A DNA stretch of 64,000 bases from an uncultured Lachnospiraceae bacterium (GTDB lineage: Bacteria > Bacillota > Clostridia > Lachnospirales > Lachnospiraceae): contig CAMXIK010000022.1 in the NCBI GenBank assembly GCA_947243855.1, positions 1 to 64,000 on the forward strand, read 5' to 3'. Below are positions 18,776-27,162 of the stretch, in pieces (the first letter of the stretch is position 1; each line of letters begins with the position of its first letter). The notes beneath the pieces are model-generated. The model saw only the letters and a program-made list of their open reading frames with translations. It had not been told where the DNA came from and searched no databases. The position numbers and the translations under genes were made by a program.

Positions 18776-20668
18776 ATGACGAAAAAACAGAAAAAAGTCC
18801 TGAATAGAATTTTCATTTCAGCATTTTTGGTACTGATTTGCCAGTGCATTGGCATAAGCAATCCATATCTGCGGCTGGCGTTGTTTCTGATACCGTATTT
18901 GATTATCGGTTACGACATTTTGCGGAAAGCCTTTTTGGGCGTGATTCACGGAGAAGTTTTCGATGAAAACTTTTTAATGGCGGCAGCCACCGTGGGAGCG
19001 ATTCTGCTTGGCGAATATTTGGAAGGCGTGGCCGTTATGCTGTTTTATCAGATTGGTGAGCTGTTCCAGAGCTACGCTGTGGGGAAGAGCCGCGGGAATA
19101 TTGCCAAGCTGATGGATATCCGCCCAGACTATGCAAACGTGGAAGTGGACGGCCGTATCGAGCAGGTAGACCCTGACGAGGTGGAGATCGGTACGCTGAT
19201 CATGGTACAGCCCGGCGAGAAGATTCCCATTGACGGCGTGATCGAGGAGGGGGAGGCTTCGTTGAACACCAGCGCGCTGACAGGAGAAAGCCTTCCGAGG
19301 CAGGTATCGAAAGGCGATGCGGTGATCAGCGGAAGCGTAAATATGTCCGGGCTTTTGAAGATCCGCACGACCAAAGAGTTTGGCGAATCCACGGTTTCCA
19401 AAATTTTGGAACTGGTGGAAAATTCCAGTATGAAGAAATCCCGGTCTGAAAATTTTATCACCCGCTTTGCCAGATATTATACGCCGGCAGTTTGTTACGG
19501 CGCGCTGGCGCTGGCCATTCTGCCGCCGGTTCTTTGTCTGGTTTTTGGCTACGAACCGAATTGGCCGATGTGGCTGACAAGAGCATTGACTACTTTAGTC
19601 ATAAGTTGCCCCTGCGCCCTTGTGATTTCGATTCCCCTCAGTTTCTTTGGAGGAATCGGCGGCGCTTCCGCACAGGGCATTTTGGTAAAGGGTTCCAATT
19701 ATTTAGAGGCCCTTGCTGAGACGAAGTATGTGGTATGTGATAAGACGGGGACATTGACCAAGGGAGTTTTCGCGGTGACGCGTATGGAAGCGGAGGAAGG
19801 ATTCACACAGGAGGAGCTTCTTCGCTATGCGGCCTTTGCGGAGAGTTATTCGAGCCATCCGATCAGTAAGAGTTTGCGGGAAGCCTATGGACAGGAGATT
19901 GACACAGGCTGCGTGAAGGACGTGGAGGAGATCGGCGGCCACGGCGTCTGCGCGCACGTGGACGGGCGATTGGTGGCGGCCGGCAACCGCAGGCTGATGG
20001 AAAAATATCAGATTACGCCGAGAGAGAGGAAGGAAGCGGGTACACAGGTGCATGTGGCGGTGGACGGCGTTTATGCGGGATGTATTTTGATTTCCGATGT
20101 GGTGAAGCCCGGCGCGGGGGAAGCGCTGGCAGCCTTGAAGAGGGCCGGTGTACGGAAAATAGTTATGTTAACCGGAGATGCCGAGGCAGCGGCGCAGAGC
20201 GTAGCGGCGGAACTTGGCGTGGACGAGGTAAGGAGCGAACTTCTGCCGGCGGATAAGGTGGCGGAGGTGGAACGGCTTCTTTCTGAAAAAGGAAAGAAGG
20301 AGAAACTGGCCTTCGTGGGGGACGGCATCAACGATGCGCCGGTACTGTCCCGGGCTGATCTGGGGATCGCCATGGGCGCGCTTGGGTCCGACGCGGCCAT
20401 CGAGGCGGCGGATATCGTGCTGATGGACGACGATCCGTTAAAGATCGCGCTTGCCATGCAGATTTCGAGAAAAACCCTTAGGATTGTGCACCAGAATATT
20501 GTGTTTGCGCTGGCGGTGAAACTGGCCTGTCTGCTGTTTGGCGCGGTCGGACTGGTAGGCATGTGGTGGGCTATTTTTGCGGATGTGGGGGTTATGATAC
20601 TGGCTGTGTTGAACGCTGCGAGGGCGCTTGCGGTTAGGCGGATGGGGAAGTTGGGCGACGATTTGTAA
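18776..20668 (+). CDS. Zn/Cd/Pb-type P1B heavy-metal exporting ATPase
   Basis: 630 aa P-type ATPase that pumps soft divalent metals out of the cell. The TGES actuator motif lies in LTGESLPR (about 165). The membrane CPC motif is SCPCALVISIP (about 277), the phosphorylation site DKTGTLTKG (about 322), the P1B-specific HP pair SSHPIS (about 363), and the hinge GDGINDAP (about 514). The last membrane helix has WAIFADVGV, whose Asp is typical of the ZntA/CadA subgroup. It lacks the N-terminal HMA domain found in most homologues, starting directly at the first membrane helices. GGGAG precedes the ATG, and it has its own promoter. Confidence 0.93.
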   Translation: MTKKQKKVLNRIFISAFLVLICQCIGISNPYLRLALFLIPYLIIGYDILRKAFLGVIHGEVFDENFLMAAATVGAILLGEYLEGVAVMLFYQIGELFQSYAVGKSRGNIAKLMDIRPDYANVEVDGRIEQVDPDEVEIGTLIMVQPGEKIPIDGVIEEGEASLNTSALTGESLPRQVSKGDAVISGSVNMSGLLKIRTTKEFGESTVSKILELVENSSMKKSRSENFITRFARYYTPAVCYGALALAILPPVLCLVFGYEPNWPMWLTRALTTLVISCPCALVISIPLSFFGGIGGASAQGILVKGSNYLEALAETKYVVCDKTGTLTKGVFAVTRMEAEEGFTQEELLRYAAFAESYSSHPISKSLREAYGQEIDTGCVKDVEEIGGHGVCAHVDGRLVAAGNRRLMEKYQITPRERKEAGTQVHVAVDGVYAGCILISDVVKPGAGEALAALKRAGVRKIVMLTGDAEAAAQSVAAELGVDEVRSELLPADKVAEVERLLSEKGKKEKLAFVGDGINDAPVLSRADLGIAMGALGSDAAIEAADIVLMDDDPLKIALAMQISRKTLRIVHQNIVFALAVKLACLLFGAVGLVGMWWAIFADVGVMILAVLNAARALAVRRMGKLGDDL

Positions 20669-20756
20669 CAAAATTGTAATATTTATTAAAAAAGAGTATG
20701 TCTTTCTTGCGCAATATGTGATAGAATAGAAAAAGTGAGTGGAGGTGACCTTATTT

Positions 20757-21524
20757 ATGAGCACAGATTTGCGCAAGAGAAAGATCACTTATACGATAAT
20801 ACTGACTTCCGATTCTCCAAAAGCTGATGCACGGGGAATGCACATTAAGACGGGCGCGTTGGCGGCGGTCTCTTTTGTGTTGTTTGTGGCTATTATCTGT
20901 TACGCGGTGTACGTTACGATCACCATGGCCGGGTCTAGGGACCGAAACGCCAGACAGTTGGAACAGCTTGTCCAGATGAAAGAGGAAAACGAAACGCTGA
21001 CAACAGAAAAAGAGTCGCTTGAAAGCAAAGTGTCGTCGTTGGAGGAGACTCTTGCCCGGAAGGAAGAACAGGAACACGAACTGGTAGCAGCCCATGAGGA
21101 GAACTACATACCGAAGGGGTTCCCCATGAGCGGCGCGGCGCAGATTAAAGAGGAGGATGCGGCGGCGCAGGAAGGGGATGCACAGGAGCAGGATGACGGC
21201 GGCTTGAAGGTCGAGGCAAAGGCTGAGTGGAAGGAGCTGATTTTCACGTCCGCGGAAGGTACTAAGGTGGTGGCTACCGCCCCCGGCACGGTAAAGGAGG
21301 TCCGGGAAGCGGAGGGAGAAGTCAGTTACGTCATCATTGATCATGGAAACGGCTATATCACCACTTACCGCAATTTGGGCAGTCCCATTGTGGAGGAGGG
21401 CAGTCAGGTTGTGAAAGGCAGCGCGCTTTTCCTTGTGGGAGAAGGAAATACAGAGACTGGTTACAGCATCCGCAAGGATGACGAATATATGGACCCGCTC
21501 GAATTAATTGAGATCAAAGGATAG
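20757..21524 (+). CDS. Membrane-anchored coiled-coil protein with degenerate LytM/M23 domain
   Basis: 255 aa from the ATG that has GGAGGTG 9 nt upstream; an in-frame GTG 18 bases earlier overlaps that site and is rejected. One transmembrane helix (about 29-52), a coiled coil (about 60-110), an acidic linker, then a LytM-like fold (about 160-255) with VIIDHGNGYITTYRNL. Active M23 endopeptidases need HxxxD and HxH zinc ligands; here the H-L-H strand is replaced by GYSIRKDDEYMDP and the first His is missing, so zinc hydrolysis is unlikely. It is followed 10 bp later by a bactofilin, a pairing seen with M23 proteins in other bacteria. Confidence 0.8.
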   Translation: MSTDLRKRKITYTIILTSDSPKADARGMHIKTGALAAVSFVLFVAIICYAVYVTITMAGSRDRNARQLEQLVQMKEENETLTTEKESLESKVSSLEETLARKEEQEHELVAAHEENYIPKGFPMSGAAQIKEEDAAAQEGDAQEQDDGGLKVEAKAEWKELIFTSAEGTKVVATAPGTVKEVREAEGEVSYVIIDHGNGYITTYRNLGSPIVEEGSQVVKGSALFLVGEGNTETGYSIRKDDEYMDPLELIEIKG

Positions 21525-21534
21525 GGAGGATATT

Positions 21535-21996
21535 ATGTTGGGAAAAAAGACAGCAGAACAGATTAATGCAAAAATCAGCAGTATTATAGGCTCTGATATG
21601 GTAGTGGACGGCGATATCCGCGCCAAGGAGGCTGTGCGCGTAGAAGGCAGCGTGACTGGCGATGTGGAGACGGAGGGCGCCCTGATTATCAGCGCCAGCG
21701 GTAAGGTAAAAGGAAATGTGAAGGGCAGCAGCATTATCATCGGCGGTTCACTGGAGGGCGATCTGACTTCCGGCGGCAGAACCGAGGTGGTTTCCACTGG
21801 TAAGGTGATCGGCAACATCCGCACCAAGAGTCTGGTTGTGGATGAAAATGCAGTTTTCCAGGGACAGTGTACCATGAACGCGGAGGGGATTTCTTCAACT
21901 GCCCAGAATACGCCTGAAAAAACAGAAGAGACGAAGGAAGAGCAGGATTCCCAAAAGGACAACAATAACGGCAATAATAAATGGAATAAGAGATAG
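21535..21996 (+). CDS. Bactofilin family cytoskeletal protein
   Basis: 153 aa from the ATG with GGGAGG 7 nt upstream; an earlier in-frame ATG lies inside the previous gene. The beta-helical core (about 15-110) shows the repeating pattern VDGDIRAKEAVRVEGSVTGD, KVKGNVKGSSIIIGG and KVIGNIRTKSLVV typical of bactofilins, which self-assemble into filaments without nucleotide. The C-terminus is a charged, Asn-rich disordered tail. The degenerate LytM protein 10 bp upstream is its likely partner; in other bacteria such pairs direct cell-wall remodelling and shape. Confidence 0.9.
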   Translation: MLGKKTAEQINAKISSIIGSDMVVDGDIRAKEAVRVEGSVTGDVETEGALIISASGKVKGNVKGSSIIIGGSLEGDLTSGGRTEVVSTGKVIGNIRTKSLVVDENAVFQGQCTMNAEGISSTAQNTPEKTEETKEEQDSQKDNNNGNNKWNKR

Positions 21997-22002
21997 GGAA
22001 AA

Positions 22003-23340
22003 GTGGATCAGATATCTTTATTTGACAGGGAAATGCCACAGCCTCTGGCGGCCAAGCTGCGGCCTTCGACCCTTGAGGAATGCGTGGGACAGGGCCATCT
22101 GCTGGGACCGGGAAAGGTACTTCGGAGACTGATCGAACAGGATCAGATCTCTTCGATGATTTTCTGGGGGCCGCCCGGTGTGGGCAAGACGACTCTGGCA
22201 AGAATCATTGCCAATAAGACGAAATCGTCCTTTATTGATTTTTCCGCAGTGACAAGCGGTATCAAAGAAATACGCACGGTCATGGAACAGGCGGAAAAGA
22301 ACAGACAGTACGGCGTCAGGACGATTTTGTTTGTGGACGAGATCCATCGTTTTAATAAGGCGCAGCAGGATGCCTTTCTGCCTTACGTGGAGAAGGGCAG
22401 TATTATTTTGATCGGTGCAACGACTGAAAATCCGTCTTTTGAGATCAACAGCGCTCTTTTGTCCCGCTGTAAGGTGTTTGTCTTACAGGCCCTTACGACG
22501 CAGGAGATCAAGGAGCTGCTGGCTCATGCCCTGAAAGACCAGAGAGGGTTTGGCGCTCAGACAGTGCGGATCGACGACGAGCTTTTGGAAACCATAGCGG
22601 TCTTCGCCAACGGCGACGCTAGAAACGCCCTCTCTACGCTGGAGATGGTGGTGTTAAACGGCGAAATGGACGCAGAGGGCGCCGTCACGGTGACCAAAGA
22701 GACGCTGGAGCAGTGCACCATGCGCAAATCCCTTTTGTACGATAAGAAGGGGGAGGAGCACTATAACCTTATTTCCGCCCTGCATAAGTCCATGCGCAAT
22801 TCCGACCCGGATGCGGCGGTCTATTGGCTGGCCCGCATGTTGGAGGCGGGGGAAGATCCCCTCTATGTGGCCAGACGGGTGGTGCGGTTTGCCAGTGAGG
22901 ATGTGGGATTGGCTGATCCCCGGGCATTGCAGATTGCGGTGGCGGCTTATCAGGCCTGCCATTTTCTGGGGATGCCCGAGTGCAACGTGCATTTGACGCA
23001 GGCCGTGGTCTATGTGGCGCTTGCGCCCAAGTCGAACGCCATGGAGGTGTCCTACAATGAGGCGAAAGCGGACGCCGTAAACGATCTGGCGGAACCGGTG
23101 CCTCTTGTGATCCGGAACGGGGTTACGGGCCTGATGAGAGATTTGGAGTACGGAAAGGGTTACCAGTACGCCCATGATACGCAGGAGAAGCTGACCAATA
23201 TGCAGTGCCTGCCGGACGCTCTTTTGGGGCGGGAGTATTACCGGCCCGCAGGTATGGGCGAGGAGGCCGCTCTGAAAAAGAGGCTGGAAGAAATCAAGGC
23301 GTGGAAAAGAGCGCATGCTGTTGACGGGCAAAACCCGTGA
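22003..23340 (+). CDS. rarA: Replication-associated recombination protein A (AAA+ ATPase)
   Basis: 445-aa clamp-loader-like ATPase that acts at stalled replication forks. The start is GTG with AGATAGGG 4-5 nt upstream. Opening DREMPQPLAAKLRPSTLEE and GQGHLLGPGK are typical of MgsA/RarA. Walker A is GPPGVGKTT (about 53-61), Walker B FVDEIHRFNK (about 108-117), sensor-1 IGATTENPSFE and arginine finger SALLSRC. The C-terminal oligomerisation domain has LPDALLGREYY. It is only 6 bp after the bactofilin gene and may be cotranscribed with it. Confidence 0.96.
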   Translation: MDQISLFDREMPQPLAAKLRPSTLEECVGQGHLLGPGKVLRRLIEQDQISSMIFWGPPGVGKTTLARIIANKTKSSFIDFSAVTSGIKEIRTVMEQAEKNRQYGVRTILFVDEIHRFNKAQQDAFLPYVEKGSIILIGATTENPSFEINSALLSRCKVFVLQALTTQEIKELLAHALKDQRGFGAQTVRIDDELLETIAVFANGDARNALSTLEMVVLNGEMDAEGAVTVTKETLEQCTMRKSLLYDKKGEEHYNLISALHKSMRNSDPDAAVYWLARMLEAGEDPLYVARRVVRFASEDVGLADPRALQIAVAAYQACHFLGMPECNVHLTQAVVYVALAPKSNAMEVSYNEAKADAVNDLAEPVPLVIRNGVTGLMRDLEYGKGYQYAHDTQEKLTNMQCLPDALLGREYYRPAGMGEEAALKKRLEEIKAWKRAHAVDGQNP

Positions 23341-23350
23341 GGCTGAGTTG

Positions 23351-23379
23351 TTGACGCAGGGCGCGTTTTGCTTTATACT
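23351..23379 (+). promoter_or_regulatory. Strong SigA-type promoter for purA
   Basis: TTGACG, exactly 17 bp, TATACT, placed right after the rarA stop. Predicted start near 23386 gives a leader of about 74 nt. Confidence 0.75.
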
Positions 23380-23396
23380 TAGAAAGTAAGAAACAG

Positions 23397-23420
23397 GAGT
23401 CGGTTTTTTACAACCGGCTC
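23397..23420 (+). promoter_or_regulatory. Leader hairpin upstream of purA
   Basis: GAGTCGGTT and AACCGGCTC pair around a short loop and are followed by three T's, about 11 nt after the predicted transcription start. The leader is too short for a purine riboswitch aptamer. It could be a weak attenuator or an mRNA-stabilising 5' hairpin. Confidence 0.4.
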
Positions 23421-23459
23421 TTTGCATGTGCAGATTCACAGATCAAGGAGGAATCAATT

Positions 23460-24752
23460 ATGGTAAAGGCTGTAGTGGGCGCTAATTGGGGCGACGAGGG
23501 CAAGGGAAAGATCACAGATATGCTTGCTGAGAAAGCGGATATTATCGTGCGCTTTCAGGGAGGAGCGAACGCGGGTCACACGATTGTGAATAATTATGGG
23601 AAATTTGCCCTACATACGCTGCCGTCAGGTGTGTTTTACGGGCATACCACCAGCGTGATTGGCAATGGCGTTGCGCTTAATATTCCGATTTTGATCGACG
23701 AGATCAAATCCATTACGGACAGAAATGTGCCGATGCCCAAAATTCTGGTGTCGGAGCGCTGCCAAATTGTAATGCCTTATCATATTTTATTTGATCAGTA
23801 CGAGGAAGAGAGACTTGGAGGCAAGTCCTTCGGTTCTACGAAGTCGGGGATCGCCCCCTTTTATTCTGACAAGTATGCTAAGATCGGTTTTCAGGTCAGC
23901 GAGCTTTTCGACGAGGAGAGTCTGAAAGAAAAGCTGGGCAGGGTCTGCGAGACGAAGAATGTTCTTTTGGAGCATTTATATCAGAAACCGAAGCTGAATC
24001 CGGATGAACTGTTTGCAACTATGATGGATTACAGGGAAAAGATCGCTCCCTATGTGTGCGATGTATCCGCTTATCTGGATCAGGCTTTAAAGGACGGCAA
24101 GACCGTTCTTTTGGAGGGACAGCTTGGAACCTTGAAAGACCCTGATCACGGTATTTATCCGATGGTGACCTCTTCTTCCACACTGGCGGCCTACGGCGCC
24201 ATCGGCGCGGGGATTCCGCCTTATGAGATCAAACAGGTGATCACGGTCTGTAAGGCGTATTCGTCTTCCGTGGGCGCAGGCGCGTTTGTGTCGGAGCTTT
24301 TCGGGGATGAGGCGGATGAATTGAGAAGGCGCGGCGGCGACGGCGGCGAGTTCGGCGCGACCACGGGGCGGCCCAGAAGGGTAGGCTGGTTTGACTGCGT
24401 GGCTTCCAAATACGGATGCCGTCTGCAGGGAACCACCGATGTAGCGTTCACGGTGCTGGACGTACTGGGATATTTGGATGAGATTCCCGTCTGTGTGGGT
24501 TATGAAATAGACGGTGAAGTGACTACGGATTTCCCTGTGACTTATAAGTTGGAGAAGGCGAAGCCGGTACTCAAAAAGCTTCCCGGCTGGAAGTGCGAGA
24601 CACGCGGTATCAGAAAGTATGAGGAGCTTCCGGAAAACTGCCGCAAGTATGTGGAGTTTATTGAGGAGCAGATTGGGTATCCTATTACTATGGTGTCAAA
24701 CGGCCCCGGTAGAGAAGATATTATTTACAGAGAAAGCCCGTTGAAAAAGTAA
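23460..24752 (+). CDS. purA: Adenylosuccinate synthetase
   Basis: Joins IMP and aspartate using GTP, the first step from IMP to AMP; cytosolic. 430 aa, the standard length. GANWGDEGKGK (about 7-17) is the GTP P-loop with catalytic Asp and His nearby in GGANAGHTI (about 37-45). QLGTLKDPDHGIYP (about 220-233), GAGAFVSEL and TGRPRRVGWFD match the conserved IMP- and aspartate-binding loops. AAGGAGG precedes the ATG. It has its own promoter and leader hairpin. Confidence 0.97.
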   Translation: MVKAVVGANWGDEGKGKITDMLAEKADIIVRFQGGANAGHTIVNNYGKFALHTLPSGVFYGHTTSVIGNGVALNIPILIDEIKSITDRNVPMPKILVSERCQIVMPYHILFDQYEEERLGGKSFGSTKSGIAPFYSDKYAKIGFQVSELFDEESLKEKLGRVCETKNVLLEHLYQKPKLNPDELFATMMDYREKIAPYVCDVSAYLDQALKDGKTVLLEGQLGTLKDPDHGIYPMVTSSSTLAAYGAIGAGIPPYEIKQVITVCKAYSSSVGAGAFVSELFGDEADELRRRGGDGGEFGATTGRPRRVGWFDCVASKYGCRLQGTTDVAFTVLDVLGYLDEIPVCVGYEIDGEVTTDFPVTYKLEKAKPVLKKLPGWKCETRGIRKYEELPENCRKYVEFIEEQIGYPITMVSNGPGREDIIYRESPLKK

Positions 24753-24769
24753 GATGGGTGCAGAGAAAG

Positions 24770-24793
24770 GGCAGCGGGGTAATTTCCGCTGCC
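24770..24793 (+). terminator. Hairpin after purA
   Basis: GGCAGCGG and CCGCTGCC form a perfect 8-bp stem with an 8-nt loop, 18 bp after the purA stop. The T-tail is poor (TTATCTG), so termination may be partial. Confidence 0.6.
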
Positions 24794-24845
24794 TTATCTG
24801 ACTGGCAGCAAACAATGAGACGTTTCGGAATGGAGGGATGCTTTT

Positions 24846-25592
24846 ATGTTACTGGAAAATAAGGTTGCGGTTGTGACAGGCGGAAGCAGGGGAATCGGTT
24901 ATGCGACCGTGGAGGCGTTTTTGCAGGAGGGCGCGAAAGTTGTGCTCTGCGCAAGCCGCAAGGAAACGGCGGATCAGGCGGTGGCAAAATTGAAGGAGGA
25001 GTATCCGAATGCAGAGGTAGAGGGAATTTTCCCGAATCTGTCCGATTATGCGGCGGTGAAGGAAGCTTTCGACGGCATTGCGAAAAAGTATGGGAGAATA
25101 GATATTCTGGTCAACAATGCAGGCGTGTCGGAGAGTACGCCCTTTACCGATTACACGGATGAGACGTTTGACAAGGTGATGGACTTAAATATCAAGGGTG
25201 TGTTCAATTGTTCCAAGGCGGCGAGCGGGTATATGATGGCGGCGGGCAGCGGCGTGATCTTAAACACCTCCTCTATGGTGAGCGTGTACGGGCAGCCAGC
25301 GGGCATCGCGTATCCCACATCCAAGTTTGCAGTGAACGGCTTTACTTTGTCTCTGGCGAGAGAGCTTGGGCCGAAGGGAATCCGGGTCAACGCGGTGGCT
25401 CCGGGGATCACTTACACGGATATGATGCGCAAGGTGCCCAAAGAAGTGATCGATCCCATGATCGCGCAGATCCCGCTTCGGAGGATGGGACAGCCGGAGG
25501 ATATCGCCAACGCCTTTGTCTTTCTGGCGTCAGACAGGGCTTCCTATATCAGCGGCGAGGTGCTGCATGTGGATGGGCTGGCAAGGTGCTGA
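24846..25592 (+). CDS. Short-chain dehydrogenase/reductase (FabG-like)
   Basis: 248 aa classical SDR that oxidises or reduces alcohol/ketone groups with NAD(P). The cofactor loop is TGGSRGIG (about 10-17), the structural motif NNAG (about 89-92), the catalytic Ser is in LNTSSMVSVYG and the Tyr-Lys pair in AYPTSKFAV. The basic residues after the first strand (ASRKE) favour NADP. The end has YISGEVLHVDGL, close to FabG and to glucose or sugar-alcohol dehydrogenases. GGAGGG precedes the ATG. It stands alone, far from fatty-acid genes, so the substrate is open. Confidence 0.9.
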   Translation: MLLENKVAVVTGGSRGIGYATVEAFLQEGAKVVLCASRKETADQAVAKLKEEYPNAEVEGIFPNLSDYAAVKEAFDGIAKKYGRIDILVNNAGVSESTPFTDYTDETFDKVMDLNIKGVFNCSKAASGYMMAAGSGVILNTSSMVSVYGQPAGIAYPTSKFAVNGFTLSLARELGPKGIRVNAVAPGITYTDMMRKVPKEVIDPMIAQIPLRRMGQPEDIANAFVFLASDRASYISGEVLHVDGLARC

Positions 25593-25702
25593 GTGGTTTG
25601 ATTTATGTAAACCTAATGAGAGGGAACGGCTTGCTGGCTGGAATAAATGAAATGAGTTATGTAAACTAATGAGAGAGCATGATGATATAGAATGGAGGCA
25701 AT

Positions 25703-26308
25703 ATGATTACCACACTGATTTTTGATATCGGAAATGTACTTGCGGACTTCGTTTGGGAGGATCATTTTCGGAGTTTTGGATTTTCAGACGAGATTTTTGA
25801 GCGTCTTGCAAAGGCTACCGTAAAAAATGATCTGTGGAATGAGTTTGACAGAGGCGTCATGAGCGACGAGGAGCTTTTACAGGGTTTTATTGACAACGAT
25901 CCCGAAATCGAGAAGGAGATCAGGATGGCTTTGGCGGATAAGGGTCCGATGGTCAGAAAAAACGACTATGCGATTCCTTGGATTGAAGGCTTGAAGAGCA
26001 AGGGCTACCGCTGCCTGTACTTGTCGAATTTTTCTGGAAAGGCGCACAGGGAATGTGCGCCAGCCCTTGATTTTCTTCCCCATATGGACGGCGGCATCCT
26101 CTCCTATCAGGATAAGATCATCAAGCCTATGCCGGAGATTTACCAGCTTCTGATCGACCGGTATCAGTTAAAGCCGGAAGAATGCGTTTTCTTGGACGAT
26201 ACGCCGAGAAATCTTGAGGGCGCGGAGAAGTTCGGCATACATACGATTCATTTTCAGAATCAGGCGCAGGCTATTGAGGAGCTTAAGAAGCTGGGGGTGG
26301 AAGCGTAA
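25703..26308 (+). CDS. HAD-superfamily hydrolase
   Basis: 201 aa haloacid-dehalogenase-like phosphatase. Motif I is LIFDIGNVL (about 5-13): the nucleophile Asp is present, but the usual second Asp is Asn, as in the YihX/epoxide-hydrolase-N group. Motif II is LSNFS, the Lys is in KPMPEIY, and motif III is FLDDTPRNLEGA. YihX-type enzymes hydrolyse alpha-glucose-1-phosphate; substrate here is inferred only. GGAGG precedes the ATG. Confidence 0.88.
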   Translation: MITTLIFDIGNVLADFVWEDHFRSFGFSDEIFERLAKATVKNDLWNEFDRGVMSDEELLQGFIDNDPEIEKEIRMALADKGPMVRKNDYAIPWIEGLKSKGYRCLYLSNFSGKAHRECAPALDFLPHMDGGILSYQDKIIKPMPEIYQLLIDRYQLKPEECVFLDDTPRNLEGAEKFGIHTIHFQNQAQAIEELKKLGVEA

Positions 26309-26397
26309 GACGGGATATGACCCTTACGTCAATACCTTAAATTATTTTGTGGATATTTATGTGCCGGAGGACATACGGGATTTATTTTAGGCGCCTT

Positions 26398-26867
26398 TTA
26401 TTTTGAAACAATTATAGTATCCTGTCCTGTCTGTAAATTATGCTTTATATGTTTCAGGAGTGTATGCTGTATTTGTCCCTTTGTGTAATCCGTTCGGTCT
26501 ATCGGGAAAAAACTGCGGCAGAAATATGTCCCGTTTTTAGATTGATCTAAGAATAGAAGAGAGAGGCTAAGAAGCTTTCAAGATAAGGCAGTGTATTGAC
26601 TCGCTCTTGTATTTGGGGGAAAAACTGGCTTTTTGTAAGTGTGTTGTATGTAATTTTGCCATGGAGAGTTTGATGAAAAACGGTGTTTCGATTTGCTCTG
26701 GCAATATGAAGGTCTTTTAATTTGTGCAATCCGGCAAGATGATGGAAGTCTGTTTTGGAAAAACCTAAAACAATTTTATGTAGTTTTCCCTTTCGGCCAA
26801 GAGTGAAATGATATTCATAGTTTATGAGCGCTTGATAATTGACAGCACATTTCATTAGTAAGTCCAT
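26398..26867 (-). pseudogene. Frameshifted PBECR4-like (phage barnase-EndoU-colicin-like nuclease) gene
   Basis: An opening frame of 106 codons (26867 down to 26547) has the typical start ...YEYHFTLGRKGKLHKIVLGF, then SKTDFHHLAGLHKLKDL. It ends early in ESFLASLFYS. The other frame, beginning around 26570, continues with the expected C-terminus FLDQSKNGTYFCRSFFP, then DYTKGQ and TGQDTIIVSK, stopping at 26398-26400. Part of the middle seems lost together with the frame. I recognise both halves as the PBECR4 domain, proposed as a toxin nuclease in phage and mobile-element proteins. GGACACC precedes the ATG weakly. The gene looks inactivated. Confidence 0.65.
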
Positions 26868-26920
26868 AATAGAGGTGTCCTTTAGAAAATCAGAATAGTA
26901 GTGACAGATATACAGATTTG

Positions 26921-26948
26921 AGAAACCCCGCCGCGTGGCGGGGTTTCT
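26921..26948 (-). terminator. GC-rich 12-bp hairpin
   Basis: AGAAACCCCGCC pairs perfectly with GGCGGGGTTTCT around a 4-nt loop. The U-tract is short and internal (GUUUCU). It lies at the end of the proposed small RNA and about 55 bp upstream of the PBECR4-like remnant. Confidence 0.55.
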
Positions 26949-27092
26949 GTGAGCATTTTCTTTCAGCCTGTTAGCCTGAGCCGGTTTGGGGTTTCATTGC
27001 ACAACCCCTCTCGCAAACTCCATAAGGCAATGCTTTCCGGCGCACTCCCTTACTTCAACGTTTTGACAGACATACATTGCTGCCTGTCTTGT
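26921..27092 (-). ncRNA. Candidate structured small RNA (about 170 nt)
   Basis: A perfect consensus promoter on the minus strand (27099-27127) points into 170 bp with no convincing reading frame, ending at a 12-bp hairpin. The RNA would contain several stems: AGACA/TGTCT near its 5' end, GCCGG/CCGGC enclosing a GGGGTT/AACCCC hairpin, and CATTGC/GCAATG as an alternative pair. It does not match SRP RNA, tmRNA or RNase P, and I could not fold it convincingly as 6S RNA. It could also be a leader of the broken PBECR4-like gene. Confidence 0.4.
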
Positions 27093-27098
27093 AATAGT

Positions 27099-27127
27099 AT
27101 TATATGCAAGGCTTAAAAAAATGTCAA
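27099..27127 (-). promoter_or_regulatory. Perfect consensus SigA promoter (minus strand)
   Basis: TTGACA, 17 bp, TATAAT on the minus strand, just past the fprA stop codon. It reads away from fprA into the candidate small RNA. Confidence 0.8.
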
Positions 27128-27162
27128 TTAAAAAACGTAATTTTCTGACCGAATTTTATAGA

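Noticed and set aside
22654-23439. 261-codon open frame antisense to rarA
   Set aside because: Shadow; no ribosome site and low-complexity composition.
26312-26389. Protein-like 25-codon frame after the HAD gene (GYDPYVNTLNYFVDIYV)
   Set aside because: No start codon with a ribosome site and too short to assign; possibly chance or a tiny remnant.
26921-27092. Identification as 6S RNA, SRP RNA or a known riboswitch
   Set aside because: The GGTCCGGAAGG core of SRP RNA is absent, ends do not pair as in 6S RNA, and none of the riboswitch core sequences I know is present.
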